Assembly: GCF_014466955.1 (NCBI RefSeq)
Contig: NZ_AP023396.1
Location: 6,634,001-6,698,000, forward strand
Direction of reading: 5' to 3'
DNA from: Nocardia wallacei
GTDB lineage: Bacteria > Actinomycetota > Actinomycetes > Mycobacteriales > Mycobacteriaceae
Length of the DNA stretch: 64,000 nucleotides
The number at the start of each line of letters is the position of its first letter. The first letter of the stretch is position 1. Below are positions 26,649-35,099 of the stretch, in pieces. Position numbers and translations under genes: made by a program. The notes below the pieces were generated by a model. It did not search any database and was not told the DNA's origin. It was given only the letters and a program-made list of their open reading frames with translations.

Positions 26649-26665
26649 TCCTGTGTGATACAGGA
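26649..26665. promoter_or_regulatory. Inverted repeat before bkd operon
   Basis: TCCTGT-N5-ACAGGA, perfect 6-bp arms, 60 bp before the E1alpha start. It may be an operator or part of the promoter; the protein that binds it is unknown. Confidence 0.4.
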
Positions 26666-26724
26666 CACTCTCACGTCGCCGAGCGCGGAGAACCCGGGCG
26701 GGCGACGGACAGGAGGGGATGGTT

Positions 26725-27822
26725 ATGGCCGACCCGCTCACCTATCCGGTGCAATTGGTCCAGCCCGACGGCCGCCGCGTGCTCGACCGTGAGCACGCCG
26801 CCCTGGTATCCGATGTCGGACCCGAACGGCTGCGAAAACTGTACGAGGACATGGTGGTCGCCCGCCGCATCGATGTGGAGGCGACCGCGCTGCAACGCCA
26901 GGGCCAGCTGGGCCTGTGGCCTCCGTTGCTCGGGCAGGAGGCGGCGCAGATCGGCTCCGCCCACGCCCTGCATCCCGACGACTACGTGTTCTGCAGCTAT
27001 CGCGAGGCCGGGGTCGCCTATTGCCGCGGCGTCGATCCGGGCGAGATCACCCGGTTGTGGCGGGGCGTGTCGCATCACTGCTGGGATCCGGCCGCCGTCA
27101 ATATGACCAATCCCGCCATCGTGGTCGGCGCGCAGGGTCTGCACGCCACCGGCTACGCCTACGCCGCCCATCTCGACGGCGCCGAGATCGCGGTGCTCAC
27201 CTACTTCGGCGACGGCGCCACCAGCCAGGGCGATATGGCCGAGGCACTCGGCTTCGCCGCCTCGTGGAGCGCGCCGGTGGTGTTCTTCTGCACGAACAAC
27301 CAGTGGGCCATCAGCGCACCCGTCCACGTGCAGAGCCCGACCCCGATCGCGCGGCGCGCGTACGGCTATGGCATCCCCGGGGTGCAGGTCGACGGCAACG
27401 ATGTGCTGGCGGTACTCGCGCTGACCCGGCAGGCGGTCGCCCGGGCCCGCGCCGGTGGCGGGCCGTCGTTCATCGAGGCCATCACCTACCGGATGGGGCC
27501 GCACACCACAGCCGACGACCCGTCCCGCTACCGTTCGGCCGCGGAGACCGAGCTGTGGCAGCGCCGCGACCCGATCGACCGGATACGCCGCCTGCTCGAA
27601 CGAGAAGACCTGTGGGACAACACCTTCGCCGAACAGGTGCGCGCCCGGTCGGACGAGGTCGGCGCGCGGCTGCGGGCGGCGACGATCGAGATGCCCGATC
27701 CCGCACCGGCACAGCTGTTCGAGCACGTCTATCGCACCGCGCACCCCCTGATCGAGGAGGAACGCCGGGAGTACACCGAATACCTGGCAGGCGACCACGT
27801 CGCGGAAGGAGTCCGGCCATGA
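26725..27822 (+). CDS. bkdA: Branched-chain 2-oxoacid dehydrogenase E1 component, alpha subunit
   Basis: 365 residues. The thiamine-diphosphate motif GDGATSQGDMAEALGFAASW...FFCTNNQWAIS (GDG...NN, about 165-200) identifies an alpha2beta2-type E1alpha. It decarboxylates branched 2-oxoacids (or pyruvate) and with E1beta acylates the E2 lipoyl group. The ATG at 26725 lies 8 nt after AGGAGG (26711-26716); the ATG at 26719 is too close. The stop overlaps the E1beta start as ATGA. The context with Lrp favours a branched-chain over a pyruvate substrate. Confidence 0.9.
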   Translation: MADPLTYPVQLVQPDGRRVLDREHAALVSDVGPERLRKLYEDMVVARRIDVEATALQRQGQLGLWPPLLGQEAAQIGSAHALHPDDYVFCSYREAGVAYCRGVDPGEITRLWRGVSHHCWDPAAVNMTNPAIVVGAQGLHATGYAYAAHLDGAEIAVLTYFGDGATSQGDMAEALGFAASWSAPVVFFCTNNQWAISAPVHVQSPTPIARRAYGYGIPGVQVDGNDVLAVLALTRQAVARARAGGGPSFIEAITYRMGPHTTADDPSRYRSAAETELWQRRDPIDRIRRLLEREDLWDNTFAEQVRARSDEVGARLRAATIEMPDPAPAQLFEHVYRTAHPLIEEERREYTEYLAGDHVAEGVRP

Positions 27823-28799
27823 TCACCACCTTCGCGGGCGCCCTGAACACCGGACTGCGCCGTGCGCTCGAGGACGACCCCAAGGTCGTGCTGATGGGCG
27901 AGGACATCGGCCGGCTCGGCGGGGTCTTCCGGGTGACCGACACGCTGCAGAAGGACTTCGGCAACAACCGGGTCATCGATACGCCGCTGGCCGAATCCGG
28001 CATCGTCGGAACGGCTTTCGGTATGGCGCTGCGCGGTTACCGGCCGGTCTGCGAGATCCAGTTCGACGGCTTCGTGTATCCGGCGTTCGATCAGATCGTC
28101 TCCCAGGTCGCCAAGATCCACTATCGCACGCGGGGAAAGGTGTTCGCGCCCCTCACGATTCGCATCCCGTGCGGCGGCGGTATCGGCTCGGTGGAGCACC
28201 ATTCCGAGTCGCCGGAGGCATATTTCGCTCACACCGCCGGATTGCGTGTGGTCGCGCCGAGCGATCCCGCCGACGCCTATCTCATGCTCCGGCAGGCGAT
28301 TTCGCTGGACGATCCGGTCATCTTCTTCGAACCCAAGCGCCGCTACTGGGACAAGGCCGACGTCGACTTCGCCGCCCTGGACGACGACCCCTTCCCGCTC
28401 GACCGCGCCCGGATCCGCCGCGCGGGTGTGGACGCCACCGTGGTGGCCTACGGCGGCATGGTCCGCACCGCACTGACGGCGGCGGAAATCGCGGCGGGCG
28501 AGGGCCGTTCGCTGGAAGTGATCGACCTGCGCAGCCTGTCGCCGATCGATGTCGACACGATCGCCTCTTCGGTCGAGCGGACCGGACGGTTGATCATCAC
28601 GCACGAGGCGCCGGTATTCGCAGGTCTGGGCGCCGAGATCGCCGCCCGCGTCACCGAACGGTGTTTCTACTACCTGGAGGCGCCGGTCCTGCGCGTCGGA
28701 GGCTTCGACATCCCGTATCCCCCGGCTAAGCTCGAACGGCACCACCTGCCCGACCCCGACCGCATTCTCGCCGCGGTCGACCGCACGCTCGCCGCCTGA
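27819..28799 (+). CDS. bkdB: Branched-chain 2-oxoacid dehydrogenase E1 component, beta subunit
   Basis: 326 residues, usual length for E1beta. Typical segments are VVLMGEDIGRLGGVFRVTDTLQKDFG, DTPLAESGIVGTAFGMALRGYRPVCEIQF, IRIPCGGGIGSVEHHSESPEAYFAHTAGLRVV and the C-terminal VGGFDIPYP. It forms the E1 heterotetramer with the preceding gene, contributing the Glu that activates thiamine diphosphate. It starts at ATG 27819, overlapping the E1alpha stop by four bases, which implies translational coupling. Confidence 0.93.
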   Translation: MITTFAGALNTGLRRALEDDPKVVLMGEDIGRLGGVFRVTDTLQKDFGNNRVIDTPLAESGIVGTAFGMALRGYRPVCEIQFDGFVYPAFDQIVSQVAKIHYRTRGKVFAPLTIRIPCGGGIGSVEHHSESPEAYFAHTAGLRVVAPSDPADAYLMLRQAISLDDPVIFFEPKRRYWDKADVDFAALDDDPFPLDRARIRRAGVDATVVAYGGMVRTALTAAEIAAGEGRSLEVIDLRSLSPIDVDTIASSVERTGRLIITHEAPVFAGLGAEIAARVTERCFYYLEAPVLRVGGFDIPYPPAKLERHHLPDPDRILAAVDRTLAA

Positions 28800-28826
28800 C
28801 CAGACCGCTCAGACAGAAGGTGCCCG

Positions 28827-30173
28827 TTGGACGACTCGGTTGCAGCAGACCAGAACCACGTGCTCGAGTTCCGGCTACCCGATCTCGGTGAGGGTCTGAC
28901 CGATGCCGAACTGGTGTCGTGGGCGGTGGCCGTCGGCGACCGGGTGGAACTCAACCAGACCATCGCCGAGGTCGAGACCGCCAAGGCGCAGGTGGCGCTG
29001 CCCAGCCCGTTCGCCGGCGAGGTGCTCGAGCTGCTGGCGCAGCCCGGGGACACCGTGCCGGTCGGCGCGCCGCTGATCCGAGTCGCCACCGAATACCAGG
29101 CCGCCGAGCGGCAGTCGGTCCTGGTCGGCTACGGCCCCGAGGGCGAGACGGTCTCGCGCCGTGCCGCGAAAAACCCTGTGGTGCACGCGGATCCGGCACT
29201 CAACTATCCGGAGATCCCCGGTCGTCCCCCGGCCACTCCGGCCGCCCGGAAACTGGCCCGCGAACTCGGTATCGACATCTCCTTCGTCGCCGGTTCGGGC
29301 CCCGGCGGCGCGGTGACCGTCGACGACGTGCGGCACGCGGTGCCGGTGTCACAACCGCCCGCCCGGATCCAGCCGGAGCCCGGCACGGAATCCGACGAGT
29401 CGCCGCGCCCGAGCAAACCGCCGGTTCCGACGATGCGCCCCGACGGCGGCATCATCCGGCCCACCCCGTCCGAGCGCGAGACCCGCACCCCGGTCAGCGG
29501 GGTCCGCAAGCGCACCGCCACGGCCATGGTCACCAGCGCCCGCACCATTCCGCAGGCCAGCGCGTTCGCCACCACGGATTTCACCGCGTCGATGGAACTG
29601 CTGGACCACCTGCGCAGCACCGAATCCTTCAGCGGCCTCTCCCTGACCCCGCTGGCCCTGGTGGCGAAGGCGACCCTGGCCGCGATGGCCGAATTTCCCG
29701 AGATCAACTCGTGGTGGGACGACGAGCACAAGGAGATCGTCACCAAGCACTACGTCAACCTGGGCATCGCGGTCGCCACCGACCGCGGCCTGCTGGTGCC
29801 GAACGTCAAGGAGGCACAGGCGCTGAGCCTGCGCGAGTTGTGCCGGGAGATCGGGTGGCTGGCCGACGTCGCCCGGACCGGCAGCGCGCGGCCCGCCGAC
29901 CTGCGCGGGGGCACGTTCACCATCAGCAATGTCGGCGTATTCGGCGTCGATACCGGTGTGCCGCTGGTGAATCCGGGCGAGGGCGCGATCCTGTGCCTGG
30001 GCTCGATCCGCAAGCAGCCCTGGGTCTATCGCGACGAACTGGCCGTCCGCTGGGTCACCACCCTGGGCCTGAGCTTCGACCACCGCATGATCGACGGTGA
30101 GCAGGGCGCGCGTTTCCTCTCGACGGTGACCTCGCTGCTGGAGGATCCGCTCACGCTGCTGGGCAGGGTGTGA
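28827..30173 (+). CDS. bkdC: Branched-chain 2-oxoacid dehydrogenase E2 (dihydrolipoamide acyltransferase)
   Basis: 448 residues with one lipoyl domain (about 11-86, lipoylated lysine Lys53 in VETAKAQV), a Pro-rich linker, a peripheral-subunit-binding domain (TPAARKLARELGIDISFVAGSGPGGAVTVDDV, about 132-165) and a catalytic domain ending SFDHRMIDGEQGARFL, with the His of the DHR motif. It transfers the acyl group to CoA. The start is TTG 28827 with AGAAGG at 28815-28820. There is no E3 (lipoamide dehydrogenase) in the window, so E3 is presumably shared. Its stop abuts that of the convergent thioesterase gene exactly. Confidence 0.93.
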   Translation: MDDSVAADQNHVLEFRLPDLGEGLTDAELVSWAVAVGDRVELNQTIAEVETAKAQVALPSPFAGEVLELLAQPGDTVPVGAPLIRVATEYQAAERQSVLVGYGPEGETVSRRAAKNPVVHADPALNYPEIPGRPPATPAARKLARELGIDISFVAGSGPGGAVTVDDVRHAVPVSQPPARIQPEPGTESDESPRPSKPPVPTMRPDGGIIRPTPSERETRTPVSGVRKRTATAMVTSARTIPQASAFATTDFTASMELLDHLRSTESFSGLSLTPLALVAKATLAAMAEFPEINSWWDDEHKEIVTKHYVNLGIAVATDRGLLVPNVKEAQALSLRELCREIGWLADVARTGSARPADLRGGTFTISNVGVFGVDTGVPLVNPGEGAILCLGSIRKQPWVYRDELAVRWVTTLGLSFDHRMIDGEQGARFLSTVTSLLEDPLTLLGRV

Positions 30174-30602
30174 TCAGTCGGTGACGAGTTGTGCTGCGGC
30201 ACCACGAATCACGGCCGGGATCTCGACCGGCTTGCGGGTCTGCTCGTCGACGTAGACGTGCACGAACGTGCCCGTCGCCGCGAGCTCCAGCGCGTCACCG
30301 GCCTCGCGGAAGATGGCCAGGCCGTAGGTGATGCTGCTGCGGCCGAGCCGGGTGATGCGCAGGCCCACCCGCAAGCTGTCGGGGAAGCTGAGTGAGCCGT
30401 GGAACCGGCAGGAGGTCTCCGCGACCACGCCGATGGCGGGCAGGTCGCGGATATCGGTGCCGGTGGCGTGGATCAGCCAGGCGTTGACCGCCGTGTCGAA
30501 GTACGAGTAGTACGTCACGTTGTTGACGTGGCCGTAGTGATCGTTGTCCGCCCAGCGGGTCGGCATCGGCCAGAGCACCGGGTAGTCCTGCTGCGTCGTC
30601 AC
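30174..30602 (-). CDS. 4-hydroxybenzoyl-CoA-type acyl-CoA thioesterase
   Basis: 142 residues, a single hot-dog fold. The signature PTRWADNDHYGHVNNVTYYSYFDTAVN (about 14-40) includes the catalytic Asp in the DxxGHVNN motif. It cleaves an acyl-CoA, perhaps a short branched or aromatic one; the substrate is not readable. The start is GTG 30602 with a TATTGT box 7 nt upstream, suggesting a leaderless message. Its stop is directly next to the E2 stop with no spacer. Confidence 0.9.
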   Translation of the reverse strand: MTTQQDYPVLWPMPTRWADNDHYGHVNNVTYYSYFDTAVNAWLIHATGTDIRDLPAIGVVAETSCRFHGSLSFPDSLRVGLRITRLGRSSITYGLAIFREAGDALELAATGTFVHVYVDEQTRKPVEIPAVIRGAAAQLVTD

Positions 30603-30609
30603 CCGGCCG

Positions 30610-30615
30610 ACAATA
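30610..30615 (-). promoter_or_regulatory. -10 box, leaderless thioesterase promoter
   Basis: TATTGT on the minus strand, 7 nt before GTG 30602. Confidence 0.5.
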
Positions 30616-30637
30616 GCCAGCCCGCCGGCGGAACCGG

Positions 30638-31681
30638 TCAGTGCCCGGCGGAGGACGCCCGCGCGAGGTAGGTCTCACGCTCGGCCGACATGCCGCTCTG
30701 CCGGTGCTCGCGCGGGCTGCGACCGTAATGCCGCTTGAACGCGGTGCTCAGGGCGAAGGCGCTGCCGTAGCCGACGCGCCGGGCGATGGACTCGACGGTG
30801 GCGTCGGAATCCTGCAGCAGATCCGCGGCCAGCGCCAGGCGCCAGTCGGTGAGGAAGGCCATCGGCGGCTCCCCGACCAGATCGGTGAAACGCCGCGCCA
30901 GCGCTGCCCGGGACACGCCGACCTCGGTGGCCAGCGCGGCGACGGTCCACGGGTGCGCGGGATTGTTCTGCAGCAGCCGCAACGCCTTGCCCACCAGCGG
31001 ATCCGCGTACGCGTGGTACCAGGCCGGAGCGTCGTTGCGGGAGAACCAGGCGCGCAAAGTGGCGATGAGCAGCAGATCCAGCAGGCGATCGAGCATGGCG
31101 CCCTGCGCCGGGCGGTCCTTGGCGCTCTCCTCCACCAGCAGATCCAGGACCGGGCTGTCGAGTTCGGCCCGGGGCAACACGATCAGCGGCGGCAGGGCGC
31201 GCAGCAGGCGGCGGCTCGCGGCGCTCTCCTGTTCGTAGGTGCCGGTGACGAGCATGGTCGCGGCGTCGGGGTTCGGGCCCCAGCCGCGCACCCCGAGATT
31301 CCACACCTCGCACAGCACCTCGCCCTCGGGCGTCGTGGTGATCTGGCCGGGGTTGATGTACACCTGCGGCGGCGTGGCCGGATCGTCGGCGACGGTGTAG
31401 TGGTCGGGTCCGCGAATGATCGCCACATCGCCCTCGCGCAGCTGCCGGGGCGCGGCCGTCCCGGTGCCGGGGAAGCCGACGCGGCAAAGCTCCGCCGACT
31501 CCGCGGTGCCCGCGCCGCTGTGCGGGTCCGGCACGATCCAGCCGCTACCGCGTACCAGGGCCACCACCGTCAACGGCGACTCGTCGCGCACGCGTAGCGA
31601 CCACGGTGGGTCGAGCAGCGACCGCATGACGAACGCGCCACGGGCCCGCGGGCCCTCGAGCAGGCTTTCCAGCGGATCCAC
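30638..31681 (-). CDS. AraC-family transcriptional regulator (cupin_6 type)
   Basis: 347 residues. The N-terminal sensor begins DPLESLLEGPRARGAFVMRSLL, typical of the AraC cupin_6 family, and the C-terminal AraC domain has two helix-turn-helices (VAALATEVGVSRAALARRFTDLVGEPPMAFLTDWRL...VESIARRVGYGSAFALSTAFKRHYGRSPREHR, about 240-330). GTG 31681 is chosen because the cupin domain begins right after it. It diverges from an MFS transporter across 236 bp and may control it; many relatives regulate MFS or oxidoreductase neighbours. Confidence 0.88.
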   Translation of the reverse strand: MDPLESLLEGPRARGAFVMRSLLDPPWSLRVRDESPLTVVALVRGSGWIVPDPHSGAGTAESAELCRVGFPGTGTAAPRQLREGDVAIIRGPDHYTVADDPATPPQVYINPGQITTTPEGEVLCEVWNLGVRGWGPNPDAATMLVTGTYEQESAASRRLLRALPPLIVLPRAELDSPVLDLLVEESAKDRPAQGAMLDRLLDLLLIATLRAWFSRNDAPAWYHAYADPLVGKALRLLQNNPAHPWTVAALATEVGVSRAALARRFTDLVGEPPMAFLTDWRLALAADLLQDSDATVESIARRVGYGSAFALSTAFKRHYGRSPREHRQSGMSAERETYLARASSAGH

Positions 31682-31917
31682 CCTCAAACCTTGGCAGATG
31701 GCCAGGACCTTCTCAACCCCGACGGCCCGTCCGCCCGCGACCCCGGTTTTGCGGGCCGGAACTTGTCGGTGCCCCGGCCTAGAATCGAATCGAAACCGGT
31801 TGAACCGGGACACTATTCGGCACCTGCCCGCCGGCGTCGACGAGGCCGCGGGCGGCAGGGCAACGGGGAGCTGCCGGGCGAGGCCGTCACGGCGGCCGTG
31901 CCGGTACCGTCGAATCA
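31682..31917. other. Divergent control region araC/MFS
   Basis: 236 bp. The clearest element is the leaderless -10 box at 31905-31910. A short AACCGGTT palindrome and a GAATC-GAATC-GAAAC direct repeat occur near 31783-31802 and could be AraC contact points. Confidence 0.35.
31905..31910 (+). promoter_or_regulatory. -10 box, leaderless MFS promoter
   Basis: TACCGT 7 nt before ATG 31918. Confidence 0.5.
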
Positions 31918-33630
31918 ATGGCTGCTTCGACGCTCGCTCCCCCGGTCCGGATGGCCCGCGCCGCGGTCTTCGTGGTGTTCGGGCTCAACGGGTTTCTGGC
32001 CGCCATGTGGGTGGTGCACATCCCGGCGATCACCGCGCGCACCCACGTCTCGAACGCGACGCTGGGCATGCTGATCCTGCTCATGGCCGGCAGCGGCATC
32101 GCGGGAATGCAGGCCGCCGGGCCGCTGGCCGACCGCTTCGGTAGTCGCGCGCTGGTGGCCGTGGCGGCGTGCTGGCTGGCAGTGGCGGTGCTCGGCCCCG
32201 GGCTGGCGACGGGCCCGTGGTCGCTGGCCGTCGCGCTGGCCGCCTTCGGCTTCGGCAACGGCGCACTCGACGTATCCATGAACACCCAAGCCGTACAGGT
32301 CGAACGCGAATACCCCCGACCGATCATGTCGTCCTTCCACGCCCTGTTCTCCTGCGGCGGCCTGGCCGGTTCCCTCGCAGGCGCCGCAGCCCTCCACCGC
32401 GACTGGGACCTCCGCACAACCCTCGCCCTGGCCGCCACCCTGGGCCTGACCCTGACCGCCCTGTGCACCCCCCGCCTACTGCCGCGTGCCCAACCCGCCC
32501 CTTCCCCGAACACTCCGACCACCCCCACACCACCCGACACCGCACCCACTTCCCCGCCAACCGACAGCACGCCAGCCGACACCCCACCCGCAAGCACACC
32601 AACCGATGCCCCATCCGCGAGCACACCGGCTACGAGCACGCCAGCCGACACCCCACCCGCAAGCACACCAACCGATGCCCGATCCGCGAGCGCATTGACT
32701 GCGAGCGCACCGGCCGATGGCCCGCCCGCAAGCACACCCGTCGGACGCGCACCAGCCGACAATCCACCTGCGGGCACACCAATCGGACGCGCATCGGCTG
32801 ACAATCCACCTGCGGACACACCAACCAGGCACGCACCAGCCGACAAACCACCTGCGGACACACCAATCAGGCACGCACCAGCCGACAAACCACCTGCGGA
32901 CACACCAATCAGGCACGCACCAGCCGACAACCCACCTCCGGACACACCAACCAGGCACGCACCAGCCGACAAACCACCTCCGGACACGCCAATCGGACGC
33001 GCATCGGCTGACAATCCACCTGCGAGTGCGGCGGGAGGGGGTGCGGGCGGCGGGCGGGTGCTGGGGCGGGGTCGTGGGTCTCGGAAGGTGTTGGCGTTGG
33101 CTGCTGTCGCGTTCGCGCTGTTGATGACCGAGGGGGTGGCCAATGATTGGAGTGCGTTGCAGTTGCGGGAGCGGCTCGGGGTGGATGAGGCGACGGCTGC
33201 GTTGGCGTTCGGCGCGTTCTCGACCACGATGACCGTCGGGCGGTTCGGTGCGGATCGGGTCAGTGGCCGGTACGGGCCGGTGGCGGTGGTTCGGTGGGGG
33301 GCGCTGCTGGCCGCCGCCGGGCTGGTGCTGGTCATTGCTTCGGCGTGGGTGCCGGTGACGCTGTGCGGGTGGGCGCTGCTGGGTATCGGACTGGCCGGGG
33401 GTGTGCCTCAGATCTTCAGTGCCGCAGGGAATCTCGGTACCGCGACGGCCGCGACCGACATGTCGCGGGTGTTCGGCCTCGGATATCTCGGCTTCCTCGC
33501 CGGGCCGTCGGTCATCGGCTGGCTGTCCGAACCCACCTCACTGACCACGGCCCTGATCTTCCCGCTGGCACTGGTGGTGTTGTGCGCGTACTTCGCGCCG
33601 ATAGTTGACCCCAAGGACAAAAACTCGTAG
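31918..33630 (+). CDS. MFS transporter with long repetitive Pro/Ala/Thr-rich central loop
   Basis: 570 residues; typical members of this YbjJ/sugar-type MFS group are near 380-400. Six N-terminal helices (about 10-185; LADRFGSR is the loop-2 motif) and six C-terminal helices (from about 384, LALAAVAFALLMTEGV) are intact. Between them lies a loop of about 190 residues made of TPADTPPASTPTDA-like and then APADKPPADTPIRH-like repeats. By the positive-inside rule it should be cytoplasmic. The substrate is unknown. The repeat region has a lower GC3 and different codon use from the flanks, pointing to tandem duplication. Confidence 0.85.
   Translation: MAASTLAPPVRMARAAVFVVFGLNGFLAAMWVVHIPAITARTHVSNATLGMLILLMAGSGIAGMQAAGPLADRFGSRALVAVAACWLAVAVLGPGLATGPWSLAVALAAFGFGNGALDVSMNTQAVQVEREYPRPIMSSFHALFSCGGLAGSLAGAAALHRDWDLRTTLALAATLGLTLTALCTPRLLPRAQPAPSPNTPTTPTPPDTAPTSPPTDSTPADTPPASTPTDAPSASTPATSTPADTPPASTPTDARSASALTASAPADGPPASTPVGRAPADNPPAGTPIGRASADNPPADTPTRHAPADKPPADTPIRHAPADKPPADTPIRHAPADNPPPDTPTRHAPADKPPPDTPIGRASADNPPASAAGGGAGGGRVLGRGRGSRKVLALAAVAFALLMTEGVANDWSALQLRERLGVDEATAALAFGAFSTTMTVGRFGADRVSGRYGPVAVVRWGALLAAAGLVLVIASAWVPVTLCGWALLGIGLAGGVPQIFSAAGNLGTATAATDMSRVFGLGYLGFLAGPSVIGWLSEPTSLTTALIFPLALVVLCAYFAPIVDPKDKNS
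32575..33020. repeat. In-frame minisatellite in the MFS loop (69-bp and 42-bp periods)
   Basis: The GCCGAC anchor recurs at 32575, 32644 and 32713 (69 bp apart) and then at 32755, 32797, 32839, 32881, 32923, 32965 and 33007, exactly 42 bp apart. Both periods are multiples of three, so unit loss or gain changes loop length without breaking the frame. The 42-bp units encode 14 residues. Confidence 0.92.
33605..33620. promoter_or_regulatory. Candidate TetR operator before tetR
   Basis: TTGACCCCAAGGACAA, 13 of 16 identical to TTGACCCGAAGTTCAA at 34257-34272. It lies within the end of the MFS coding sequence, 20 bp before the tetR start. Confidence 0.5.
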
Positions 33631-33633
33631 CCT
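33628..33633 (+). promoter_or_regulatory. -10 box, leaderless tetR promoter
   Basis: TAGCCT 7 nt before ATG 33641; its first three bases are the MFS stop codon. Confidence 0.5.
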
Positions 33634-33640
33634 CGGTCGC

Positions 33641-34216
33641 ATGGCCCGACCGCGCAATTTCGAACCGGAGACGGTGATCGATCTGGCCATGGAGACGTTC
33701 TGGACCCACGGCTACGCCAACACCTCACCGGCACAGCTCGCCGAGTGCACGGGCATCGGAAAAGGCAGTCTGTACAACACCTTCGGCAGCAAACGGGAAC
33801 TGTTCGCCCGCGTCCTGGAACGCTACGACCGCATGGGTTCCGAACTGGCGGCCGAGTTCATGTCCCGGCCCGGCAGCACCCGCGACTGCCTGCGCGCGTT
33901 CCTGCGCTTCCTGGTCGACACCGATGCGTCCCACCCCGTCCGGCGCGGTTGCCTCGCGGTGAACACCGCCACCGAGTTCGCCGCCGGCGACCCGGAGATC
34001 ACCAAGGCCGTCCGGGCGATGCAGGAACACACCACCGCCGCCCTGGCCACCCGCATCGACCAGGGCCGCCGCGACGGTGACGTGCCGCGCGACACCGATC
34101 CCCGGGCGGCCGCGGAATTCCTCATGAACACCATCGCCGGCCTGCGAGTCATGGCCAAGACCAACGACGTTCGCACCCTGCACCGGATCATCGACACCGC
34201 GCTGACCACGATCTGA
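33641..34216 (+). CDS. TetR-family regulator
   Basis: 191 residues. N-terminal helix-turn-helix RNFEPETVIDLAMETFWTHGYANTSPAQLAECTGIGKGSLYNTFGSKRELF (about 4-54). The C-terminal domain (VDTDASHPVRRGCLAVNTATEFAAGDPEITKAV) is of the TetR_C_16/AcrR group often paired with short-chain dehydrogenases or reductases. Two similar TTGACCC-containing sites lie before this gene and before the SDR gene, suggesting that it controls both. Confidence 0.9.
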   Translation: MARPRNFEPETVIDLAMETFWTHGYANTSPAQLAECTGIGKGSLYNTFGSKRELFARVLERYDRMGSELAAEFMSRPGSTRDCLRAFLRFLVDTDASHPVRRGCLAVNTATEFAAGDPEITKAVRAMQEHTTAALATRIDQGRRDGDVPRDTDPRAAAEFLMNTIAGLRVMAKTNDVRTLHRIIDTALTTI

Positions 34217-34256
34217 CATCCCTGCCGCACCGCGGCCCTTCCGCCTGCCCAAATTT

Positions 34257-34272
34257 TTGACCCGAAGTTCAA
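34257..34272. promoter_or_regulatory. Candidate TetR operator before SDR gene
   Basis: TTGACCCGAAGTTCAA with TTGA/TCAA outer arms, 14 bp before the SDR start and overlapping the region of its ribosome-binding site. Confidence 0.5.
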
Positions 34273-34286
34273 GAAAGGACCATCTC

Positions 34287-35075
34287 ATGGAACTCGACCT
34301 CACCGGCAAGACGGCAGTCGTCACCGGCGCGGGCCGCGGCATCGGTCTGGCCGTCGCCGAGGCACTCACCGCGGAGGGCGTGCGCGTGGTCGGCGCCTCC
34401 CGCACCATTACCCCGGAACTCGAAAAGGCCAGCGTCGCAGCGATTTCGGCGGATCTCGGGACCGCCGACGGTGCGGCCGCGGTGATCGACGCCGCCCTGA
34501 CCGAGCTGGGCGGCATCGACATCCTGGTCAACAATGTCGGCGGCGGTGACGCGGAGCGCCTGGGGCTCGGCGGCTTCCTCGAGGTCCCCGACGAGCAGTG
34601 GCGAAACCTGTTCGACCTCAACCTGTTCAGCGCGGTGTGGACCACCCGGGCGGCACTGCCGAGCCTGCTGGAACGCCGGGGCGCGATCGTCAACGTGTCC
34701 TCGATCAACGCCCAGCTCCCGGCGGCCGGGCCGGTCGGCTACAGCGAGGCGAAGGCCGCGCTCTCCAACCTCGGCAAGCGGCTCAGCGAGGAGTTCGGGC
34801 CGCACGGCGTCCGGGTCAACACCGTGTCGCCCGGCGTGGTGGGCACTCCGCTGTGGCGGGATCCGCGCGGCTTCGGCGCCAAACTCGCCGAGTCCCAGGG
34901 CATTTCGCACGAACAGCTGCTGGCGAAAATCGGCGAGCAGTTCGGCATCGCCTCGGGCCGGATCTCCGAGCCCGAGGAGGTCGCCGCCCTGATCGCGTTC
35001 CTGGTGTCGCCCAAGGCCGCCAATATCGTCGGCGCCGACTATGTCATCGACGGCGGTACGCTCAAGACGGCGTGA
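34287..35075 (+). CDS. Short-chain dehydrogenase/reductase (SDR)
   Basis: 262 residues of a classical SDR. The cofactor motif TGAGRGIG (about 12-19), NNVGG, the catalytic Ser in VSSIN and the YSEAK (YxxxK) motif are visible, plus the C-terminal GADYVIDGGTLKTA. It reduces or oxidises a carbonyl/alcohol with NAD(P)(H); the substrate is unknown. The ATG at 34287 has AAGAAAGGA upstream; an earlier in-frame start at 34257 would overlap the operator-like site. Confidence 0.92.
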   Translation: MELDLTGKTAVVTGAGRGIGLAVAEALTAEGVRVVGASRTITPELEKASVAAISADLGTADGAAAVIDAALTELGGIDILVNNVGGGDAERLGLGGFLEVPDEQWRNLFDLNLFSAVWTTRAALPSLLERRGAIVNVSSINAQLPAAGPVGYSEAKAALSNLGKRLSEEFGPHGVRVNTVSPGVVGTPLWRDPRGFGAKLAESQGISHEQLLAKIGEQFGIASGRISEPEEVAALIAFLVSPKAANIVGADYVIDGGTLKTA

Positions 35076-35087
35076 GTCCACACCCGC

Positions 35088-35093
35088 TACAGT
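35088..35093 (+). promoter_or_regulatory. -10 box, leaderless L7/L12-like gene
   Basis: TACAGT 6 nt before ATG 35100. Confidence 0.5.
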
Positions 35094-35099
35094 GCGGGA

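Noticed and set aside
32575..33020. Possible CRISPR array in the MFS gene
   Set aside because: Units are exactly periodic, coding and in frame, with no spacers.
31887..33335. Antisense open frame across the MFS gene encoding a Gly/Ala/Cys repeat (LSAGACLIGVSAGG)
   Set aside because: The repeat is the complement of the in-frame minisatellite; the sense frame has intact transmembrane helices and a promoter, while the antisense frame has no start signal.
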